NCBI GenBank assembly: GCA_040386975.1
Contig: JAZKEO010000024.1
Span: 75,210-139,209 of the forward strand
Direction of reading: 5' to 3'
Length of the DNA stretch: 64,000 bases
Source of the DNA: M2408 sp040386975
GTDB taxonomy: Bacteria > Bacteroidota > Bacteroidia > Flavobacteriales_D > Crocinitomicaceae
The position numbers were made by a program, and so were the translations under genes. The notes under the pieces were generated by a model. The model ran no database searches. It had not been told where the DNA came from and saw nothing but the letters and a program-made list of their open reading frames with translations. Below, piece after piece: positions 43,067-51,550 of the stretch. Numbering within the stretch: the stretch's first letter is position 1; each line of letters starts with the position of its first letter.

Positions 43067-44344
43067 CTATCTAACGTTCGGTTTCGGTTTATTATTCGAC
43101 CATTTACGATTGCTATTTTTCGATTTAGCTGAAGTTCTATTTTGAGAACTCGCTTTATGTTCTTGAGCCTTTTTTGGTGTATTAGCTTTTTGAACTGGCA
43201 TCGAAGAATCAATTGCAAATGGATGTTCCTCAATAACTGGAAGTATTTTATCAATTAATTTTTGAATATCTTTCAAGAACGGTTTTTCATCTAAATCGCA
43301 AAAAGAATACGATTTACCAGCATTTCCAGCCCTTCCTGTACGACCAATACGGTGAACATAGGTTTCAGGAATATTTGGAATATCAAAATTAATCACATAT
43401 TGTAATTCGTCGATATCAATCCCACGGGCAGCAATATCAGTTGCAACTAAAACACGAATTTCTTTGTTTTTGAAATTACTCAAAGCACGTTGTCTTGCAT
43501 TTTGAGATTTATTTCCATGGATTGCTTCCGCTTTTACACCTTTGCTATTCAAAACTTTTACCACTTTATCAGCACCGTGTTTTGTTTTTGTAAAAACTAA
43601 AACTGTTTCAATTTCTGGGTTTTCCAATAAATGTAGAAGCAATTTTGGTTTATCATTTTTCCCAACAAAATAAATAGCTTGTTGAATCGTATCTGCAGTT
43701 GAAGAAACTGGTGCAACTTCCACTTTTACTGGATCATGTAAAATTGTTCCAGCCAATGTTAAAATTACGGGAGGCATCGTTGCCGAAAAGAAAAGCGATT
43801 GTCTTTTTGCGGGTAAAAGTTTAATTAATTTTTTCACATCGTGGATAAATCCCATATCCAACATTCTATCAGCTTCATCTAGAACAAAAAATTCTACATG
43901 ACTCAAATTGATAAAACCTTGTGCGATTAAATCCAATAAACGTCCTGGAGTTGCGATCAAAACGTCAACGCCGTTATTTAATCTATTTGTTTGTGGATTC
44001 TGTGGAACGCCACCAAAAATTACGGTATTAATTATTCCTGTGTATTTTCCGTAAGAATCAAAGCTTTCGCCAATTTGGATTGCTAATTCTCTTGTTGGAG
44101 TGACAATCAATGATTTTATGATTCTTTTTCCCGAGTAGGAAGTTTTATTTTGATGTAAAAGTTGTAAAATTGGAATGGCAAAAGCCGCCGTTTTTCCTGT
44201 ACCTGTTTGTGCACAACCTAAAACGTCTTTTTTATCTAATAAATATGGAATTGTTTGTGCTTGGATTGGTGTTGGAGAAGTGTAACCTTCTTCGTTTAGA
44301 GCCTTCAAAATTGGCTCTACTAAGTTTAATTGTTCAAATGTCAT
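43067..44344 (-). CDS. rhlE: DEAD-box RNA helicase (RhlE-type)
   Basis: This 425-residue ATP-dependent RNA helicase has all core motifs: 'AQTGTGKTAAFAIP', 'PTRELAIQI', 'DEADRMLDMGF', 'FSATMP' and 'HRIGRTGRAG', with the Q motif 'TPIQAQTIPYLL'. A basic, Ser/Asn/Lys-rich tail of about 55 residues should bind RNA. A TACTTTTG box ends 4 nt before the ATG. The stop codon lies inside a run of 'TCTAA' words that continues into the intergenic gap. Confidence 0.94.
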   Translation of the reverse strand: MTFEQLNLVEPILKALNEEGYTSPTPIQAQTIPYLLDKKDVLGCAQTGTGKTAAFAIPILQLLHQNKTSYSGKRIIKSLIVTPTRELAIQIGESFDSYGKYTGIINTVIFGGVPQNPQTNRLNNGVDVLIATPGRLLDLIAQGFINLSHVEFFVLDEADRMLDMGFIHDVKKLIKLLPAKRQSLFFSATMPPVILTLAGTILHDPVKVEVAPVSSTADTIQQAIYFVGKNDKPKLLLHLLENPEIETVLVFTKTKHGADKVVKVLNSKGVKAEAIHGNKSQNARQRALSNFKNKEIRVLVATDIAARGIDIDELQYVINFDIPNIPETYVHRIGRTGRAGNAGKSYSFCDLDEKPFLKDIQKLIDKILPVIEEHPFAIDSSMPVQKANTPKKAQEHKASSQNRTSAKSKNSNRKWSNNKPKPNVR

Positions 44345-44348
44345 TATA

Positions 44349-44356
44349 CAAAAGTA
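44349..44356 (-). promoter_or_regulatory. -7 box abutting the rhlE start
   Basis: The minus strand reads TACTTTTG and ends 4 nt upstream of the ATG. This suggests a leaderless mRNA. The -33 is not obvious. Confidence 0.45.
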
Positions 44357-44477
44357 CGCTTATTTATGCGAATAAACTAATTACAGCTTTATCAAGCACA
44401 TTTGATTTACACATAAAACTTTTTCCTTTCATCATTTTCATCACTCAGGTTTTGAATCATTTTGGTATTTTCAACTC

Positions 44478-45410
44478 ATGAAAAAAATTATTTTAATTGT
44501 AATTGGATTACTTTCATTCTGTGAATTAGTTGCACAAGATTTAGACGTTAAACCAGCATTTGAACATTTAGTGAATATACCAAAAGTGAGAGATTTCACT
44601 TTGAACGCTACAGGAAATGAAGCATATTTAACAATTCAAAGTCCAATGGAAGAAATTTCAGTAATTGGACGTTTAAAGAAAATTGATGGGGTTTGGAGTG
44701 AACCTGAAATCGTTTCATTTACAGGTGATTATTTTGATTTAGAACCATTTTTATCTTACGATGGTTTGCGTTTGTATTTTGTTTCAAATCGTCCACTAGA
44801 AGATTCCGTGAAAAAAGAAAAAGACTTTGATATTTGGTATGTGGAACGTAAAAATACAACTACTGAATGGTCAAAGGCAATGAATTTAGGTAAAACGGTA
44901 AACACAGCAGAAGATGAATTTTATCCATCACTAGCTAAAAACAACAATTTGTATTTTACTCGAAACTCAGCATTTTCAGACAACAAAGACGATATTTATT
45001 TTTGTAAATGGAATAAATTGACTTACGAGAAAGCTACCGCAATGAATGATTCCATTAATTCTGGAGGGTATGAATTTAATGCTTTTATCGCTCCTGACGA
45101 ATCCTTTTTGATTTACACTGGATACAATAGAAAAGACACTTACGGAAGTGGAGATTTATACATCACTTATCAAAAAACAGATAAAACTTGGACTTCAGCA
45201 AAAAATATGGGTAAAGAAATAAATTCTCCACAAATGGATTATTGTCCTTTCTATGATGTAAACCAGAAAACTTTGTATTTCACGAGTAAGAGAAGTGAAC
45301 TCGTGAACAAAAAAACTAAAGATTATAATTCGCTCTTGCAGTATCTAAATTCTTATTCAAATGGATTGAGTCGAATTTATAAAGTACAAATGGATTTACC
45401 TACACGTTAA
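44478..45410 (+). CDS. exported PD40 beta-propeller protein
   Basis: This 310-residue protein has a signal peptide ('IGLLSFCELVAQ') and several WD40-like PD40 repeats ('EPFLSYDGLRLYFVSNRP', 'YPSLAKNNNLYFTRNS', 'NAFIAPDESFLIYTGYNR', 'CPFYDVNQKTLYFTSKR'). The fold is TolB-like, a periplasmic propeller for protein contacts. No enzymatic motif is seen. The last 11 bp overlap the 3' end of the convergent ychF gene. Confidence 0.85.
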   Translation: MKKIILIVIGLLSFCELVAQDLDVKPAFEHLVNIPKVRDFTLNATGNEAYLTIQSPMEEISVIGRLKKIDGVWSEPEIVSFTGDYFDLEPFLSYDGLRLYFVSNRPLEDSVKKEKDFDIWYVERKNTTTEWSKAMNLGKTVNTAEDEFYPSLAKNNNLYFTRNSAFSDNKDDIYFCKWNKLTYEKATAMNDSINSGGYEFNAFIAPDESFLIYTGYNRKDTYGSGDLYITYQKTDKTWTSAKNMGKEINSPQMDYCPFYDVNQKTLYFTSKRSELVNKKTKDYNSLLQYLNSYSNGLSRIYKVQMDLPTR

Positions 45411-46497
45411 ATCTAAAGTGCATAATATCACCATCTTGAACGATGTATTCTTTTCCTTCAACTTTAAATTTTCCAGCTTCTTTTACTGCGGCTTCGGTTT
45501 TTAAAGTGGTAAAATCTTCGTATTTCATCACTTCTGCACGAATAAATCCTTTTTCAAAATCAGTGTGAATCACAGATGCAGCTTGCGGTGCAGACATTCC
45601 TTTAGTGATCGTCCAAGCACGAACTTCTTTCACTCCACACGTAAAATACGTTTGCAATCTCAACAAAGAATATGCAGAGCGAATCAAACGATTTACACCT
45701 GGTTCTTCCAAACCTAATTCTTCTAAAAACATTTGACGTTCGTCATACGTTTCCAATTCTGTTATATCAGCTTCAATTTTTGCTCCTATCACCAAAACTT
45801 CAGCATTTTCGTCTTTTACGTTTTCACGAACTTGCTCCACGTATTGATTTCCGTTTTTAACAGAAGATTCATCTACATTACACAAATACAATACTGGTTT
45901 TGAGGTGATTAATTGTAATTTCGGCAATAATTCAGCTTCTTTTTCATCAACTTCCAATGAACGAGCAGATTTTCCTTGCTCTAAATGTGCTTTCAATCTG
46001 ATACACAAATCATTTTCTCTTAAGATTTCTTTGTCGTTTGATTTCAACATCTTGGCCAAAGAAGTGATTCTTTTTTCAACTGTATCTAAATCTTTTAATT
46101 GCAACTCAATGTCAATTACCTCTTTATCGCGAATCGGATTTACCGAACCGTCAACGTGAATGATATTTCCATCGTCAAAACAACGAATTACGTGAATAAT
46201 AGCATCACATTCGCGGATATTTCCTAAAAATTGATTTCCTAAACCTTCTCCTTTTGATGCTCCTTTTACCAAACCGGCAATATCAACAATTTCCATTGTC
46301 GTAGGAACAACTCTTTCTGGACTAACAATAGCTTCCAATGTTTCTAAACGCAAATCTGGAACTGAAATTGTCCCAACATTTGGTTCGATTGTACAGAACG
46401 GAAAATTCGCAGATTGCGCCTTCGCATTCGATAAACAATTAAATAAAGTTGATTTCCCTACATTCGGTAAACCTACAATTCCACATTTTAAAGCCAT
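45400..46497 (-). CDS. ychF: ribosome-binding ATPase YchF
   Basis: This universally conserved Obg-family protein prefers ATP. Its 365 residues include 'GLPNVGKSTLFN' (G1), 'DIAGLV' (G3) and the noncanonical 'LCNVDE' in place of NKxD, typical of YchF. It ends in a C-terminal TGS-like domain ('FFT' variant 'YFTCGVKEVRAWTI'). The ATG at 46497 is preferred over 46515 because the TATCTTTG box at 46513-46520 places the transcript start between them. Confidence 0.96.
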   Translation of the reverse strand: MALKCGIVGLPNVGKSTLFNCLSNAKAQSANFPFCTIEPNVGTISVPDLRLETLEAIVSPERVVPTTMEIVDIAGLVKGASKGEGLGNQFLGNIRECDAIIHVIRCFDDGNIIHVDGSVNPIRDKEVIDIELQLKDLDTVEKRITSLAKMLKSNDKEILRENDLCIRLKAHLEQGKSARSLEVDEKEAELLPKLQLITSKPVLYLCNVDESSVKNGNQYVEQVRENVKDENAEVLVIGAKIEADITELETYDERQMFLEELGLEEPGVNRLIRSAYSLLRLQTYFTCGVKEVRAWTITKGMSAPQAASVIHTDFEKGFIRAEVMKYEDFTTLKTEAAVKEAGKFKVEGKEYIVQDGDIMHFRFNV

Positions 46498-46512
46498 TGA
46501 AAAAAATTTTTG

Positions 46513-46520
46513 CAAAGATA
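46513..46520 (-). promoter_or_regulatory. -7 box for ychF
   Basis: The minus strand reads TATCTTTG, 15 nt upstream of the ychF ATG. A TCTG at 18-bp spacing could serve as -33. Confidence 0.45.
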
Positions 46521-46665
46521 GGAAAAGAAAGTTGATTTCAGAATTATTACTAATTTTGAAAATAAAAAATCATGAAATAGCCATGTTTGAAAATTTCAAA
46601 TAAAAATGACTCTATTTTCAAACTGGCGTATTCCATATGACATTTAAAAAACAAATTATATACTT

Positions 46666-46962
46666 ATGAATTTTAAAACAACTTTTGGTTTACTCCGAAT
46701 TTCAGCAATTGCGGAAGGAATCTCTTATTTACTCTTTGCTTTAACTATGCCTTTGAAATATTGGCACGACATAAAAATGCCGAACAAAATTGTTGGAATG
46801 ATTCACGGTGGATTATTTATCGCTTACATTTTATTTGTATTCGTTGAAAGTCAAGAAAAAAAATGGTCTTTGAGTGACAAATTCTGGAGTTATTTAGCTT
46901 CTTTATTGCCTTTTGCAACTTTTATCGTCGATAGGAAGATTTTCCTCAAGTATCAGAAATAG
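46666..46962 (+). CDS. DUF3817 membrane protein
   Basis: This 98-residue protein has three hydrophobic helices and the family marks 'LLRISAIAEGISYLLFALTMPLKY' and 'MIHGGLFIAYILFVF'. DUF3817 members are small inner-membrane proteins of unknown role. The comB start lies 23 bp downstream, so the two may be one transcript. Confidence 0.85.
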   Translation: MNFKTTFGLLRISAIAEGISYLLFALTMPLKYWHDIKMPNKIVGMIHGGLFIAYILFVFVESQEKKWSLSDKFWSYLASLLPFATFIVDRKIFLKYQK

Positions 46963-46985
46963 ATTTTTTTAGTTAACTTCGCTTA

Positions 46986-47705
46986 ATGGATTTAAGAAAA
47001 CATGTTGAAGTGTGTTTCACACCTGGTGAATACGCATATTTTAAAGGAGAATATGAAATTGTTGTCGTGATTGACGTATTACGTGCAACATCAGCAATTT
47101 GTGCTGCATTTGACAACGGAATAAAATCAATTATTCCAGTGCCAACGGTTGAAGAAGCAATTGAATATCAGAAAAAAGGGTATTTGGTTGGAGCTGAACG
47201 TAAAGGTCAAATTGTGGAAGGTTTTGATTTCGGAAATTCACCTTTCAGTTATATGAAAGAAGAATTTAAAGGAAAAGAAGTTGTGTTGACAACCACCAAT
47301 GGAACAAAATCATTGGACGTAGCAAAAGACGCTGAAATGGTGGTTGTAGCTTCGTTTTTAAATTTAGATGCCATATGTAAATGGCTTGCAACACAAGATA
47401 GAAACATTTTATGTTTGTGTTCGGGTTGGCAAGATAAATTTAATTTAGAAGATACGATTTGTGCTGGAGCAATTTCAGATTATTTAATTAACACAGGAAA
47501 TTTTATTGCGGAAGAAGATTCTTCAATTGCGGCAAAATATTTGTATCTTTCAGCCAAAGACAATTATTTTGGTTACTTGAAATCAAGTTCTCACAGAAAA
47601 AGAATGAAAAATTTCAATTTGAATGAAGACATAAAATATTGCTTAACACCGAATCAAACGACTGTAATACCAATACTAAAAGATGGGAAACTTGTTAAAA
47701 TTTAA
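46986..47705 (+). CDS. comB: 2-phosphosulfolactate phosphatase (ComB family)
   Basis: This 239-residue Mg-dependent phosphatase acts in coenzyme M or sulfolactate metabolism. Family marks are 'VVVIDVLRATSAICAAFDNG', 'AERKGQIVEGFDFGNSP', 'LTTTNGTKSL' and 'LCSGWQDKFNLEDTICAGAI'. Bacteria without coenzyme M may use it for sulfolactate or sulfonolipid precursors, but nothing in the window confirms that. A TAACTTCG box ends 4 nt before the ATG. The next gene overlaps it by 23 bp. Confidence 0.9.
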   Translation: MDLRKHVEVCFTPGEYAYFKGEYEIVVVIDVLRATSAICAAFDNGIKSIIPVPTVEEAIEYQKKGYLVGAERKGQIVEGFDFGNSPFSYMKEEFKGKEVVLTTTNGTKSLDVAKDAEMVVVASFLNLDAICKWLATQDRNILCLCSGWQDKFNLEDTICAGAISDYLINTGNFIAEEDSSIAAKYLYLSAKDNYFGYLKSSSHRKRMKNFNLNEDIKYCLTPNQTTVIPILKDGKLVKI

Positions 47706-48708
47706 ATTATCGCTGTTTGGAGCATTGCTTTTGACTTTCTCACTTTTGTCTATGAGAACAGCAAAAGAAGTTTCAATTTCGTCAAACGCTTGGGGTTTTT
47801 TCGGACACAAACGCATCAATCGTATGGCAATTTTTACGCTCCCTCCAGAAATGTTTGGGTTTTACAAAGAACACATCGAATACATAACCGAACATGCGGT
47901 TGATCCAGATAAACGCAGATATGCCGTAAAAGGCGAAGCAGAATGTCATTACATCGATGTTGATCATTATGCTCACGAGGGAAGTAATCCTTTTGATGTC
48001 GTGCCAAGAACATGGTCAAAAGCTGTAGAAAAATTTACCGAAGACACGCTTCATGCTTACGGAATTGTTCCGTGGAATATCCAATTCATGAAATCCAAGC
48101 TACAAAAAGCCTTTGAGAACAAAAACATCGATTTAATTTTAAAATATTCAGCTGATATTGGACATTACATTGGAGATTCACACGTTCCTCTTCACACAAC
48201 TGAAAACTACAACGGACAATTAACAGGTCAACGTGGAATTCACGGATTGTGGGAAAGTCGTTTGGTTGAAATAAACGCTGAAGACTACGATTATTTCATT
48301 GGGAAAAGTGTTTACCTTAAAAAACCCTTGGATTTCACTTGGAATGCTGTTCAAGAATCGTTCGCCGCTTTGGATAGCGTTTTGCGTTTTGAAAAAGAAT
48401 TGACAAAAAAATTCCCTGAAGACAAAAAGTATTCTTACGAACAAAGAGGAAACACAACTATTCAAACCTATTCTTTGGATTTCTCGCAAGAATACCACAA
48501 AATGATGGGCGGAATGGTTGAACGTAGAATGCGACAAGCAATTTTAGCTGTTGGTTCTTTTTGGTACACCGCTTGGGTTGATGCTGGTCAGCCAGACTTG
48601 ACTAAATTGCAGAATATCCCGCCATCAGCTGAATTGTTGAAAGAAATTCAAGATTTAGATGCGATGTATAAAGCAGGCGAAGTCAAAGGCAGAGATTGTG
48701 ATCATTGA
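47683..48708 (+). CDS. exported zinc phospholipase C / S1-P1 nuclease-like protein
   Basis: This 341-residue exported protein has a hydrophobic signal ('LSLFGALLLTFSLLSM') and a zinc-site layout of the phospholipase C/S1-P1 nuclease superfamily. N-terminal 'WGFFGHKRINRMAIFTLP' is followed by 'ECHYIDVDHY', 'SADIGHYIGDSHVPLHTTEN' and 'HGLWESRLVE'. The His/Asp ligands appear complete. Substrate (phospholipid or nucleic acid) cannot be told. The 23-bp overlap with comB suggests translational coupling. Confidence 0.85.
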   Translation: MGNLLKFKLSLFGALLLTFSLLSMRTAKEVSISSNAWGFFGHKRINRMAIFTLPPEMFGFYKEHIEYITEHAVDPDKRRYAVKGEAECHYIDVDHYAHEGSNPFDVVPRTWSKAVEKFTEDTLHAYGIVPWNIQFMKSKLQKAFENKNIDLILKYSADIGHYIGDSHVPLHTTENYNGQLTGQRGIHGLWESRLVEINAEDYDYFIGKSVYLKKPLDFTWNAVQESFAALDSVLRFEKELTKKFPEDKKYSYEQRGNTTIQTYSLDFSQEYHKMMGGMVERRMRQAILAVGSFWYTAWVDAGQPDLTKLQNIPPSAELLKEIQDLDAMYKAGEVKGRDCDH

Positions 48709-48744
48709 TTTTTAATTCAAGTAGAATTTCATAAAACAAGATAA

Positions 48745-49167
48745 ATGAAAAAGTATTTACTATTTAGCTTTTGTTTTATTAATTATCTAAGTTTTTTTTC
48801 TCAAGAAGATTGTTTTAAAAGACTTGAGGACGCCTTCAACAAAAGAGGTGCATATCAAATTAGTGACGAAATGCATCGAAATGTTATTATTTCTTTTTTT
48901 GATGAAAATGGTTCCAATTGTGTAAAAGGGAAAGTTCGTGTAGAAAATGGCACAATTGTTACTGTATTTTTACAATACAAGGATGATAGTTTTGAATTAC
49001 TAGATAAAAAATTTTATAATTCTAAAAAAATGCCACCTTTAATTATAAATGGCATTTCTGAAATGATTATTACCGCCGATGGAGAAAAATTAAGAGTTAT
49101 ATTTATTGATAAATTAAAGCCTAAAAATAAAACCTTAAAAGAATCAGAGCTTCTAGAAAATTTATAA
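48745..49167 (+). CDS. small secreted protein of unknown function
   Basis: I do not recognise this 140-residue protein. It has a signal peptide ('FCFINYLSFFSQ') and two Cys in the mature part, and its body has the proportions of a TonB-C/secretin-like two-layer sandwich ('KGKVRVENGTIVTVFLQYKDDSFELLDKKF'). No function is proposed. The stop overlaps the convergent aroC gene by 6 bp. Confidence 0.7.
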   Translation: MKKYLLFSFCFINYLSFFSQEDCFKRLEDAFNKRGAYQISDEMHRNVIISFFDENGSNCVKGKVRVENGTIVTVFLQYKDDSFELLDKKFYNSKKMPPLIINGISEMIITADGEKLRVIFIDKLKPKNKTLKESELLENL

Positions 49168-50235
49168 ATAATTGCTATAAGCATTATTTCTCAACCAAAA
49201 ATCTAACAAAACAATAGCAGTCATGGCTTCAACAATTGGAACGGCTCTTGGTACCACACACGGATCATGACGACCTTTTCCTTCTAAAACTATTTGTTCT
49301 TTATCCGAATTGATACTTTCTTGTTTTTGAATCAAGGTAGCAACAGGTTTAAATGCTGTTCTGAAATAAATTGGCATTCCATTGGAAATACCACCTTGTA
49401 TCCCCCCACTTTGATTGGTTTTTGTTGTTTCGTCTTGATTAAATAAATCGTTGTGTTCCGAACCAAATTGTTCAATTCCTGCAAAACCAGAACCGATTTC
49501 AAAACCTTTGGCAGCATTGATTGACAGCATTGCTTTTCCTAGTTCGGCGTGTAGTTTATCGAAAACTGGTTCTCCCAAACCTACTGAAACTCCAGTAATG
49601 ACACAAGAAACACTTCCACCAACGGTATCGCCTTTCTTTTTTGTTTCAGCAATGAAGTTTTCCATCAAAACAGCCGTTTGAGCATCAGCACAACGAACAG
49701 GATTTTTTTCAATTTCTGTAAAATCTATTTTTGCTGTTTCAGGAATCCTGATTTTTCCAACTTGATCCACATAAGCCGTGATCTCAATTCCTTTTGATTT
49801 TAGGAATAATTTAGCGAAAGCTCCAGCAACAACACGTGAAGCAGTTTCTCTCGCGCTTGATCTTCCACCACCACGATGATCTCGTATTCCGTATTTTTTC
49901 TGATAAGTAAAATCTGCGTGAGATGGACGATAAACGTCTTTTAAATGCTCATAATCGTTTGATTTAGCATTTGTATTTTCAATCACAAAAGCAATTGGTG
50001 CTCCCGTTGTTTTTCCTTCAAAAATCCCAGATAAAAATTTTACTTCGTCCGCTTCTTTTCGTTGTGTAACGATTTTTGATTGTCCCGGTTTTCTTCGGTT
50101 TAATTCGTTTTGTACAAAATCAAAATCAAGTTCAAAATTAGATGGAAAACCGTCAATTATTCCACCGATAGCTACTCCGTGAGATTCACCAAAAGTGGTT
50201 AATTTGAATAATTTTCCGTAACTTGAACCTGACAT
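49162..50235 (-). CDS. aroC: chorismate synthase
   Basis: This enzyme makes chorismate from EPSP with reduced FMN. The 357-residue length is usual. Motifs are 'GESHGVAIGGIIDG', 'DYRPSHADFTYQKKYG'-like 'YRPSHADFTYQ', 'GGGRSSARETASRV' and 'GRHDPCVVPRAVPIVEAM'. Its product feeds the isochorismate synthase at 5 kb and aromatic amino acids. It follows the aminotransferase by 54 bp. Confidence 0.97.
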   Translation of the reverse strand: MSGSSYGKLFKLTTFGESHGVAIGGIIDGFPSNFELDFDFVQNELNRRKPGQSKIVTQRKEADEVKFLSGIFEGKTTGAPIAFVIENTNAKSNDYEHLKDVYRPSHADFTYQKKYGIRDHRGGGRSSARETASRVVAGAFAKLFLKSKGIEITAYVDQVGKIRIPETAKIDFTEIEKNPVRCADAQTAVLMENFIAETKKKGDTVGGSVSCVITGVSVGLGEPVFDKLHAELGKAMLSINAAKGFEIGSGFAGIEQFGSEHNDLFNQDETTKTNQSGGIQGGISNGMPIYFRTAFKPVATLIQKQESINSDKEQIVLEGKGRHDPCVVPRAVPIVEAMTAIVLLDFWLRNNAYSNYL

Positions 50236-50289
50236 AATTTCTAATATTTAAACTAAAAGTGACGAAAAAATCAAATTTTATAAATGATT

Positions 50290-51489
50290 TTAGTTTGTTC
50301 GTCCTGGATAAACCTTTAAAGCTTCTTTCAAACAAACAACTGCTTTTTTAAGTGAATCTTGATTTAAAACGTAAGCAATTCGAGCTTCATCTTTTCCAGA
50401 ACCTGGTGTTGAATAAAATCCATTTGCTGGAGCCATCATCACAGTCTGTCCTTCAAATTCAAACTCTTCCAACAACCATTGACAGAATTTTTCAGCATCA
50501 TCAACAGGGAATTTTGCTACACAATAAAATGCACCACTTGGTTTTGGGCAAAAAACTCCTGGAATTTCATTTAAGCCATCAACCATAATATTTCTGCGTT
50601 GAACATATTCAGCAACAACATCATCAAAATAAGATTGTGGTGTATTTAAAGCTGCTTCGGAAGCAATTTGATCGATTGTTGGTGGCGATAAACGTGCTTG
50701 TCCGAATTTTAAAGCTGCAGCCATCACCTCTTTGTTTTTAGTGACAATTGCCCCAATTCTCGCTCCACACATCGAATAACGCTTAGAAACTGAATCAATC
50801 ATGATGACATTTTGTTCAATTCCTTCTAAATTTAAAACAGAAAACGGAACTGCACCATCGTAGCAAAACTCGCGATACACTTCGTCAGCAAATAAAAATA
50901 AATCGTATTTTTTGACAATATCTCTTAATTTCTCTAATTCTTCTTTTGAATACAAGTATCCTGTTGGATTTCCTGGACTACAAATAACAATTGCTTTGGT
51001 TTTTGAAGTGATTTTCTTTTCAAATTCTTCAACTGGAGGTAAAGCAAACCCTGTTTCAATTGACGAAGCAACTGGAACAACATTTAACCCAGCAGTAACG
51101 GCAAAACCATTGTAATTTGCATAAAACGGCTCAGGAATAATGATTTCATCTCCCGGATTACAGGTAACCATGAAGCCAAAAATCAAGGCTTCAGAACCAC
51201 CCGTTGTAATCATAATGTCTTCTGTGTTTACAGGCAAACCAGTTCGCTGATAAAATTTTGCTAAATTCACACGATAAGATTCAAAACCAGCAGAATGGCT
51301 GTATTCAATCACTTTTCGATCCATATTTTTAACTGCATCTAAAGCAACCTTTGGCGTTTCAATGTCTGGCTGACCAATGTTCAAATGGTAAACAATTTTA
51401 CCTTGTTTTTTTGCTGTTTCCGAGTAAGGAACTAACTTTCTGATTGGTGAAGCTGGCATATCAACCGCTTTTTGTGAAATCTTTGGCAT
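50290..51489 (-). CDS. PLP-dependent class I/II aminotransferase
   Basis: This 399-residue fold-type I aminotransferase resembles aspartate aminotransferases of Bacteroidota. Lys236 in 'SVSKRYSMCGARIG' binds PLP, 'CSPGNPTGYLYSKEEL' and 'ADEVYREFCYDG' are in place, and the C-terminal 'EARIAYVLN' supplies the carboxylate-binding Arg. The substrate could be aspartate or aromatic amino acids; the aroC neighbour weakly favours the latter. It shares an overlapping promoter region with the dipeptidase gene. Confidence 0.92.
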   Translation of the reverse strand: MPKISQKAVDMPASPIRKLVPYSETAKKQGKIVYHLNIGQPDIETPKVALDAVKNMDRKVIEYSHSAGFESYRVNLAKFYQRTGLPVNTEDIMITTGGSEALIFGFMVTCNPGDEIIIPEPFYANYNGFAVTAGLNVVPVASSIETGFALPPVEEFEKKITSKTKAIVICSPGNPTGYLYSKEELEKLRDIVKKYDLFLFADEVYREFCYDGAVPFSVLNLEGIEQNVIMIDSVSKRYSMCGARIGAIVTKNKEVMAAALKFGQARLSPPTIDQIASEAALNTPQSYFDDVVAEYVQRRNIMVDGLNEIPGVFCPKPSGAFYCVAKFPVDDAEKFCQWLLEEFEFEGQTVMMAPANGFYSTPGSGKDEARIAYVLNQDSLKKAVVCLKEALKVYPGRTN

Positions 51490-51513
51490 CGCTAATTTTC
51501 TTTGTTATTTTTG
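51482..51513 (+). promoter_or_regulatory. promoter for the dipeptidase-like gene
   Basis: TTTG (51482-51485), a 20-bp spacer and TATTTTTG (51506-51513) match the consensus fully. Part of it lies inside the 5' end of the aminotransferase gene. Confidence 0.65.
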
Positions 51514-51546
51514 CAAAGTTAAAAATTAGATTAAATTATAAATCAA
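51514..51546 (-). promoter_or_regulatory. promoter for the aminotransferase gene
   Basis: On the minus strand TTG (51546-51544), a 22-bp spacer and TAACTTTG (51521-51514) fit the consensus. Its -7 box touches that of the opposite promoter. Confidence 0.55.
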
Positions 51547-51550
51547 TTTC

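Noticed and set aside
43067..43254. 63-residue frame overlapping the rhlE tail
   Set aside because: It is an alternative frame of the basic low-complexity helicase tail; rhlE explains the region.
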